64,000 nt of DNA, from contig NC_092054.1 of the NCBI RefSeq assembly GCF_003086295.3, forward strand, positions 59,249,546-59,313,545, read 5' to 3'. Source of the DNA: Arachis hypogaea (lineage: Eukaryota; Streptophyta; Magnoliopsida; Fabales; Fabaceae). The notes below the pieces were generated by a model. The model had not been told where the DNA came from. It ran no database searches and saw only the letters and a list, made by a program, of their open reading frames with translations. Below are positions 57,158 through 64,000 of this stretch, piece by piece. Numbering within the stretch: the first letter of the stretch is position 1; each line of letters opens with the position of its first letter. The position numbers and the translations under genes were made by a program.

Positions 57158-58998
57158 TGATGAATCCACATTTCATGGTATTTATTTGCTCTATTTGGGT
57201 GGATTTCATAAACTTTTCTTGCACTTATCCATTGAAATAGCATAGTTTCATGATTTCTTCCTAAATTATGCGTGAAGTGAAAAGATGCTTTTTAGGCCTT
57301 ATAATTGCTAATTTTTATCCACCTTAATTCCATATGATGCCTTGATGTATTTGCTAAGTGATTTCAGGTTTCCAAGGCACGTATGGGTTGAAGAAGTGAG
57401 GAAAAGGGCATGCAAAAAGGAAGAAACTATAAAGAAATAGAGTTTGGAAGTTTCAGCACGTGTGCGTACGCACAGCGAAGATTTGTGAGCGACGCGTACG
57501 CGTGACCCACGCGTATGCGTGGATGGAATTTTTGCCAGGCAACGTCACGCGTACGCGTGACCCGAGTTACGTCAGCTCATTAATTGCAAATCACTGGGGG
57601 CAAATTCTGGGCCTCCAAAACCCTGTCCAACTCATTTCTGAAGCTATTTCAACCCCAATTCAAGTGGAAATAAGGGGGAGAAATTAGGACTAGTTTTGCA
57701 TCATGTAGTTTATTTTCTAGAGAGAGAAGCTCCCCCCTCTCTCTAGAATTAGGGTTAGCTAGCTTAATTTCCTTGTGATTTCTACTTTTGATACTTGTTT
57801 TAATCTAGTTTCTTCTACCTTTCTTTACTTTATTGTCTTAATCTCTTTAGTTTATCATTTTAATTTCTCATTTTGTTGCTTTTTATGCTTATAAATACTC
57901 TTGTCATTTTAATTTATATTTAATGCAATTTATGTTTTCATGTCATTTAATCATTTATTGCTTCCTTTAATTGTTATTGTCATTTCCTTGCTTTTGTTAT
58001 TTTAGAATTTATTTTATTGCAATTTAATATTATTTTATTCTCATGCACACCAAGTGTTTGATAAAATGCTTGGCTTAGCTTTACATAGTTTTCCTTCACT
58101 CTTGGCATGGTATTGATGACTTTGGTGATCCTTGAGTTATTGATGTCCATTCTTGTTTGATATATTAGAGTAGTTAGTTGATTTGGTTTTCCTTGACTCT
58201 ATGTGACCCCTTAGTGTTGACATAGGACTTAGGAATTAGAATTAACTATGCCTATTTGACTTATCTTCGATGTAAGGTTGACTAAGTATGATTAACTCTT
58301 CATAATCATCATGTGTTTATGATCAATGGCTAGGATAGGTAGCCTTAGCTCTCAATTGCTTGCCAAGAGTTTTCTTGCATTTTAAGTTTCCTTCCCTTGC
58401 ATTTAATTGCTTTGACTTTTATTGCCTTAACCTTTAATTCCTTGCATGTTTATTTTATTGCTTTGATGTTTAATTTATTGCATGTTTAGTTTTCACACTT
58501 TTAGTTGAGAAATTAGGTGTTTGGGTGGAATTGAGTTGTAGATATCCATTCCGCATTGTGTGAGAATAGTTAATTGGTTTGGTTTCCATTGATGCTAGTC
58601 TTTCACTAAGTAATTAGTGAGTTGACTAGGACTTATGGATTGAGATCAATTACGCCTTTTGAGTAATTCTCAAGGAGGATTAACTGATTTGGTTTGATTC
58701 CATACAATTGTCATGTTTGTGGTCCATAACCAGGATAGGAATCCTAAATTCCCCAATTCTTGCCAAGAGTTGCCATTTACATTCCTTGTATGCTTATTTA
58801 CTTTCTTGCTATTTACATTCTTGCATGCTAAGTTACCTTCCCGCACTTTAATTTCTTGCCATTTACAGTACTTGCTCTTTCTTGCATTCCCAACCCCCAA
58901 TTCCCTCATAGTGAATAATATTACATTTCATTGCAACTCCTAGGGAAGACGATCTGAGGTTGAATTACTCTCGGTTTAAATTAGAAATATTAAACTTT
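57158..58998 (+). repeat. 3' LTR of element E, lacking its last 94 bases
   Basis: Starts TGATGAATCCACATTTCATGG and follows the 5' LTR to the point equal to 28290. The last 94 bases (28291-28384) are missing; the text goes directly to TGATGCAATTG, where D resumes. Palindromes at 57458-57565. Confidence 0.8.
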
Positions 58999-59203
58999 GA
59001 TGCAATTGAGTGCTATCTTTTGGTTGTTGTAAATATGTTGATAGTATAAATATCTTACTTTTTGGGTTGTTTGGTCATTTTTGTTAATATCTAGGTGTTT
59101 GTTTTTCTTGTTTGTTGATTTCTTTTATTTTTGTTTTCCACTTTCTCTATGAGCTATCACCCTTGTTGCTTGGAGCTTGGTTGTGAGTATTTTGTAGGGT
59201 ATA

Positions 59204-60244
59204 ATGAATTTAAATTGGGATTGCTTCATGGAGTGGGAGAATCAATTTAGGTAGGAACTAATTGCGTATGAGCAACACTCATGGCAAACACCTCCCTCAT
59301 ACTACAACGAGCCTAATCCTCCCCTATGTGAATACCAAACCCAAAGAGATGAGAGATTCCCCCTACATGACCCCCAACCACTAAACCTTCAAGTACCACA
59401 CCCTCCACCTCCATGGAGTCAAGATACTTATGCACCTTACCATCAACCATATGAACAACCACATCCTTATACACCACCTCCATACCCTCACCAGTATGAT
59501 ACACCTTCCTACTATACAACCTTTCTCCCAACCTTTGAACCTTCTTTTTCATCAAATTGTGAAGTTCTCCAACCCTTGTCCCAAGAACAACAAGACCTTC
59601 AAGCATTCTTCCAAGAGCAAGAAGGGTTCCAAAAGAAGCATGGGGAGTTCATGGCTACCATAGCCGAAGCGATGAATCGCTTAGCCTCACTATGCTCAAG
59701 CAATCAAGACATTCCCCTTGAGGAATGTGGAGGAGCAACGAAGGAGTGTAGAAAGGAGGAAAACATGGAGCCTTAAGGGAAAGAAGAAGAGCTAGGACAA
59801 GAATTGCAACATGAGGAGGAAGGTAGAACTAGTGAACCAGAAGAGGTAAATAGAGAATTGTGGGAGTTTAGTCAAGAAGTGGATTACATCATCAATAATT
59901 TTTTGTTCACCTTGGTCAACCCCCTCAATAATCTTGAAGAAGCTTTCCCCTTGGAGTTTGAGAGAGAAGGAGAAGAGCTAGAAAAGAGTGGTGAAGAAGA
60001 GGTAGACATTGAAGAAGTGGAAGCATTCATGCAAGAGTTCAAGAGAATGATTCCAATCCGAGGGCAATTTGAATGGGTAACAATTTCCTCCATGAGCTTC
60101 ATAGGCCGATATCAATTTGCTCTATTGGAAACGGATCATCAACTTAAGGCCCTTCTTGGAGCATTGAATGATGAAGAAATGGGTGTTTGTTGCCAAAGGG
60201 ATTCAAGGTATAAACGGTTCAAGGCTCAATTAGGAAGATTCTAA
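59204..60244 (+). pseudogene. Unrecognised ORF of element D (two in-frame stops)
   Basis: ATG at 59204 opens a frame of 347 codons ending at TAA 60242-60244, interrupted only by TAG 59252-59254 and TAA 59774-59776. The protein starts MNLNWDCFMEWENQF. Residues about 25-120 are rich in Pro, Tyr, His and Gln; a Gln/Glu-rich segment follows (SQEQQDLQAFFQEQEGF), then a long acidic region and a C-terminal block with RMIPIRGQFEWVTISS and GRYQFALLETDHQLKALLGAL. I recognise no gag, protease or polymerase domain. A structural, gag-like role is possible from its place after the PBS but is a guess. Confidence 0.6.
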
Positions 60245-60784
60245 GGTTTATTTGGGTGCTTCAAAGGTGCTTGGGGAGGTTGTTCATCCAAGGGTACAAG
60301 TGAAAGTCAACAAGAGGATGATAGAGAAACCAAAGTGTGGGATCCGGGCATATATCTTTACAACCAACAATTTTGGATCCCAATTTCTTGCATGAGGATG
60401 CTTGAGAGCTTGATGTACTTCGTTTGGAATCCCAGAGGATTTTTGAAGAGCAAGCATGGTTGGCAACTCAAGGAGAGATGGAAGCACAAGCCTCCTTAAT
60501 GTGAGCTTTAACCAAAAGTCCAACTTGAGGACTTAAAACCAAAGTGCTAGGTGGGAGACACCCCACCATGGTAATATCCTTTCAACTTTTCTTTCTTTTA
60601 GTTTTTGTTTATTGCATTTTGTCTCCTTGATTATCTTAGTTTGATTGAATTCTAGGTTTAAATTAGTTGTATTTTATGTTTGATCATGTGTTTTTGATGA
60701 ATGATATGTTTTGGGCTTGAAAAACTTTGATTGATATCATGGTTGGTGCCTTAGAGGCTTTAAAAATGTTGCAGAAACAAAGTT
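60245..60784 (+). other. Non-coding stretch of element D after its ORF
   Basis: Contains GGTGGGAGACACCCCACC (near 60550), a palindrome-like block at the place where J and H have GGGAGGCAACCCA, and a piece matching E near 28498. No gene. Confidence 0.5.
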
Positions 60785-61130
60785 CTGTACGTGTGCACAG
60801 CCTTGTGTATACGCACACTTCCCCTGTTTTTCCCCACCTGTGCGAGCGCACAGCCGTGTGCGTACGCACACTTGTTTTCACACGCTCTGTCCGCAGCGCT
60901 CACACCCTCTAAGCACGTGCACCCCACCATATTTTCATTCTGTGTGTGTGCACGAATCTCTGTGCGTACATACACATGGTCATTTTTACCTTCCAAAAAA
61001 AAAGTGTTCCGTACGTGCGCACACATCTTAACACCCCCATGCCAGCAGCGCTCGCACGTCCTGTGCGTGTGAACGCCTCTCATTTTTGCTGGTGTGCGTA
61101 CGCACACATGCCTGTGCATACGCACAAGTC
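60785..61130. repeat. Cluster of GTGCGTACGCAC palindromic words (internal region of D)
   Basis: About fifteen words such as GTGTGCGTACGCACAC, GTACGTGCGCACA and GTGCATACGCACA, matching the place of 28836-29286 in E. Frames open on both strands here are artefacts. Confidence 0.8.
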
Positions 61131-62541
61131 ACATTCTGGGCATTAATAAGAAAGGATGTCCTGTTTAGCCAGCCACCTTCCTCTCTCTTCTCCTTGCTGC
61201 TACTGCTATGCCAACCCAGCCACCCAACCCTTCCTCCAGCGACCACCACCGTCGCCGTCCGACCACGACCGCCACTATTTCTCTCTTTCTCTATTTCTTC
61301 TCTTTTCTTCTTCTTTCTTCTTTCTTTTATTTCTTTCTCCTTCTTTCTTTTTTCACTCTCTTTCTTCTCTTCTCCGGCGAAGCTCCATCGCCGTGATTTT
61401 GCAGTGGCTAACACAAGTGCCACTATTACCTATCCTTTTTTTTCCTATTCTTCATCTTTTTGATTTTCTTGTTTTAATCTTCTTTGCTATGTTTAATTGC
61501 TTGCTTGCTTAATTTCTATTATCTTGATTTAACTTTGGTTATTTAGCTTAAGTTTTGCTTAATTGTTTATTGTTGAGTTACAAGTGTTCAATTTTTGATT
61601 TGTGGGTTGTTGTTGCTTGAATTTTGGTTTGACATAGTTGAATATGTGCACTGCATACCATGTGTTTGACATAATTCCTGAATGAAATTTTTGGTTAATT
61701 CATATGTTGTCATGACCATATGTGTTAGACTATATCCTTGTTTGGCATTCTAATCAGGAATTGTGCACTTTTGAATGATTATGATGTTATTTTGGATTGG
61801 AATTTCAATGATGTACTTGTTGTTGCTTTGAGTTGCTAACACCAAATTGATATGAAAAGTGACATTTGATTTCTTATTTGGTGCAATGTTAACAAGTACA
61901 TATTGAATTTAGTGAATTGAATGGAATCGCTTATTCATCATGATTTTTAAGTCAATATAATCACATCACAAGGTAGTTACTCCTTGTTAATGCTTTGCAT
62001 TTATTTGAGTTGACTTAACTTGATTCTTATCAAGACTTGTCACTTTTTGTAGCAAGCACCTTTCCATGTGATTATGGCCTTATTCTTAAGGATGAATAGG
62101 TAGTTTTTCTTCACCATTGCATTGGTTATTGTTTGTTGTGCTATTTTATATCAATTTTGCTCTTTCACTTGCACACCTTCAATATCCAATATTTTCTACA
62201 TTCAACCCACTCTTGTTGTAGTTACCTAAGTTTGCTTGTATTTAATTGATGCTCATCTCTTAGTTGCAACTTCGGCCATTTAATTGAGGAACTCATGCTT
62301 ACTTTTTAATTATGTGGATGCCTTTTTAACCGGCCATTGTGTGTATTTTAATCGCGAGCATAATTGGAATACACACATGGCCCATCTTTTTCTCAAACCA
62401 CACCACTATATAAACCTCCTCAATTAAATGCTTGTTTGTTTTCTTTTTGCTCCTAGAATACAATGTATTTGCTCCCTCCCTTACTTTTTTGTGCCACTTG
62501 CCATATGATTCTTAATTATACTTTATTCATTCTTTTTTAGG
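61131..62541 (+). other. Pyrimidine-rich and AT-rich internal region of D
   Basis: 61140-61440 is strongly CT-rich (TTTCTTCT words), giving Ser/Pro/Phe-rich ORFs that I do not accept. The rest is AT-rich without genes. The same layout is in E at 29300-30290. Confidence 0.5.
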
Positions 62542-62730
62542 ATGAGACATAAAGGTAAGGAGCCGGGAGATGAGAAGGACACCGAGGACGAAGATGCCAA
62601 GAATTCTTTTGACTTGGCGAATTCCATACAACCCAAGCCCCCGCATTCACCAATCGAAGGTGGAGTCCTTGAGAGACATTCCCCCCCCTCTCAGATCGTG
62701 TTCGTGCACGGAGGACCGTGCAACGCTTAA
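62542..62730 (+). CDS. Small ORF of element D, weak candidate
   Basis: 62 residues from ATG 62542 to TAA 62728. Charged N-terminus (KGKEPGDEKDTEDEDA), then Pro/Ser-rich. It ends on the hairpin GCACGG-AGGA-CCGTGC. E has related DNA at 30290-30395 but I see no equivalent intact ORF there. It may only be open by chance. Confidence 0.25.
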   Translation: MRHKGKEPGDEKDTEDEDAKNSFDLANSIQPKPPHSPIEGGVLERHSPPSQIVFVHGGPCNA

Positions 62731-62743
62731 GTGTGGGGGAGGA
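62705..62743 (+). other. Hairpin plus AAGTGTGGGGGAGG tract in element D
   Basis: GCACGG, loop AGGA, CCGTGC (perfect six-pair stem), then GCTTAAGTGTGGGGGAGG. E has the same pair of features at 30374-30416. Confidence 0.6.
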
Positions 62744-64000
62744 TTCGTCATTTTAGGGTGTAAACTTTCTTTTCCGAACACTTTGCACTTTAGTTTTGTT
62801 TCTTTTTGTTATGTTTCTTGTAGATATTTGGAGTGTTTTTGACTGTTGCATTGCATTTTCTTCTAGCGTATATATCTTAGCTTATGCATAGTTTATTTGT
62901 AGCTATTGCATGTTGCATTTTTGCATCTTTCGCATGGTATATATTTTATAGATAGAAGTTATGATTGGATGATGTGAATAGTATAGCACCGTACCTAGTT
63001 CAATTTTGTCCTAATTGTTCATGTTAGTTTTTGGATGTTGAAAATTAGGAATGGAACTAGGAAATTTTTGAAAAAATGCATCCATCACAACATACATACA
63101 TACATATAGGAAATAATTTTGGTGAAAAACAACAAGGATTTCCAAGAATTTTGTTTCAAGGGCACTCTATTGAATTGATCGGAAAATTGTTTTCAAGCTT
63201 GCTTGAATGATTTTTTATGGAATATAGAAGAGTAAAGAATAAATACCTTGTGAGTTTTTGGGCTTATATTGAGTGGTTACAATTTTTAGCCACTAATTTT
63301 GTTCATGGTGTGATATATCTCTTCTATGATTGTAATCTTGGTTTTGCTTGATTCTTTATTTCCAATGATTGATGTTTTGAATGGCATTGAGCATGATTGA
63401 GGCCATTTTTGAATTAAGCTTACTTACCCATATAGCCATACCCTCACATCTACCATTGTTAACCCCTTTGAGCCTTAATTACCCAATTATTTTTAATATC
63501 ATCACATCACAATCTTAAGCGAAAAACCATAATTTACCTTGATTTGTATCCTTGATTAGCTTAGGTTAAGGTGTGTGTTTCATTTAAGTGTGGGGGAAGT
63601 TTTGGAAAACATTGGTAGTGAATAAAAATGTTATTTTGGGTATTTTATTGAAAATTTGGAAAAATGGATACACATTCATGTGTCAATTTGCTTTAACCAT
63701 ATGAATTTGTCATAAGAAAAGAAAGAAAAAGAAAAAGAAAAAGAAAAAGAAAAATGAAATGAAAAAAATAACAAGAGGGGACAAAGGTTGCCCCAAAGAG
63801 AAGAAAAAAAATGAATAAGGAATGCATATGTGTTTTGAATAGAAACTAAGGCATGAATGTGTGTGAAAAAAAGTAATGGGTGGTTAGAATGCATTTTTGT
63901 GATTTGATTGATATAGGTTAAGTTGGATACTTAAGCTAATCAAAGATTCAGTCTTTTAGTCCACTTAGCCATATATGCATCAATTACTTGTTGATTGTTA
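62744..64000 (+). other. 3' internal region of element D, cut by window end
   Basis: Non-coding, aligned with E at 30470-30800 and 56080-56700. It includes TTAAGTGTGGGGGAAG at about 63587 and an A/G-rich run with GAAAAA units at 63714-63756. The 3' LTR of D is not reached. Confidence 0.55.
63714..63756. repeat. (GAAAAA)n-type microsatellite
   Basis: Purine-rich run of GAAAAA and GAAA units. Confidence 0.8.

Larger units (their letters stand above)
26457..58998 (+). mobile_element. Element E: non-coding LTR element nested in D, split by F
   Basis: 5' LTR 26457-28384, PBS 28392-28409, internal region 28410-30800, then element F (30801-56074), then the rest of the internal region to 57157, a PPT-like tract and the 3' LTR (57158-about 58998). 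Left TSD is GGATG (26452-26456); the right side reads TGATG, matching four bases. The 3' LTR lacks its last 94 bases relative to the 5' LTR. No ORF related to any retroelement protein is present, so E is fully non-autonomous. Its internal sequence aligns with D but skips the D ORF. Confidence 0.75.
24817..64000 (+). mobile_element. Element D: large LTR element nested in C, split by E, cut by window end
   Basis: D begins at 24817 with TGATGAGTCTATATTTTCC inside the antisense gene of C; the five bases before it are AGCAC. Its LTR runs to 26432, the PBS is at 26437-26454, and two bases later element E interrupts. D resumes near 59003 with the leader expected after a PBS (compare GCAATGG after the PBS of E with GCAATTG here), then an ORF (59204-60244) and a long non-coding region to the window end. 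No second copy of its LTR is visible, so the 3' LTR lies right of 64000. D has no pol and is non-autonomous. Confidence 0.75.

Noticed and set aside
61028..61512. Ser/Pro/Phe-rich and Arg/Glu-rich ORFs on opposite strands
   Set aside because: They come from a CT-rich stretch and a palindrome cluster in element D and have no recognisable domain.

Overview
This window is plant nuclear repeat DNA with no convincing host gene. Almost every base belongs to an LTR retrotransposon or a remnant of one. The element types (Athila-like and Tat-like Ty3/gypsy, large non-coding LTR elements) and the dispersed palindromic words such as GGCGTTTAACGCC and GTGCGTACGCAC suggest a peanut (Arachis) chromosome. 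That species call is an inference from memory of such repeats.

Left part (1-17196). Positions 1-7575 hold a minus-strand Athila-like element (J). It has an LTR, a primer binding site (PBS), an intact gag, a broken protease and an intact extra ORF, but no reverse transcriptase, RNase H or integrase. It lies in a fragment ending in GGGTGTTACA (7576-7827). Two diverged copies of one large repeat follow in opposite orientation: 7828-10485 (plus, incomplete) and 11819-16162 (minus, complete, probably a solo LTR). AT-rich DNA with a tandem repeat separates them.

Right part (17197-64000). This is one stack of nested insertions, read from LTR ends, target-site duplications (TSDs) and broken reading frames. 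C (Tat-like, from 17197) is interrupted at 24816 by D (non-coding-type LTR element with one ORF). D is interrupted just after its PBS by E (same broad type, no ORF; 26457-58998). E is interrupted at 30800 by F (Tat-like, complete, 30801-56074). F has two insertions in its integrase region: solo LTR G (36146-37690) and the Athila-like element H (38013-51074). H carries solo LTR I (38847-40394) inside its 5' LTR. Along C>D>E>F>H>I the stack is six layers deep. The right ends of C and D lie outside the window.

No element looks able to move by itself. C has frameshifts and stops. F keeps gag-pol in one frame but has about ten nonsense codons and two insertions. H lacks the protease-RT linker and has further stops and frameshifts. 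D and E lack pol. C and F both carry a spliced gene on the opposite strand near their 3' end, as known for some Tat-lineage elements. Other notable structures are an LTR-to-LTR conversion tract in H, a 108-bp tandem array in F, and family-specific CG-rich palindromic words.

All calls come from reading the sequence. Family and domain names come from established knowledge of Ty3/gypsy elements; no database search was run.
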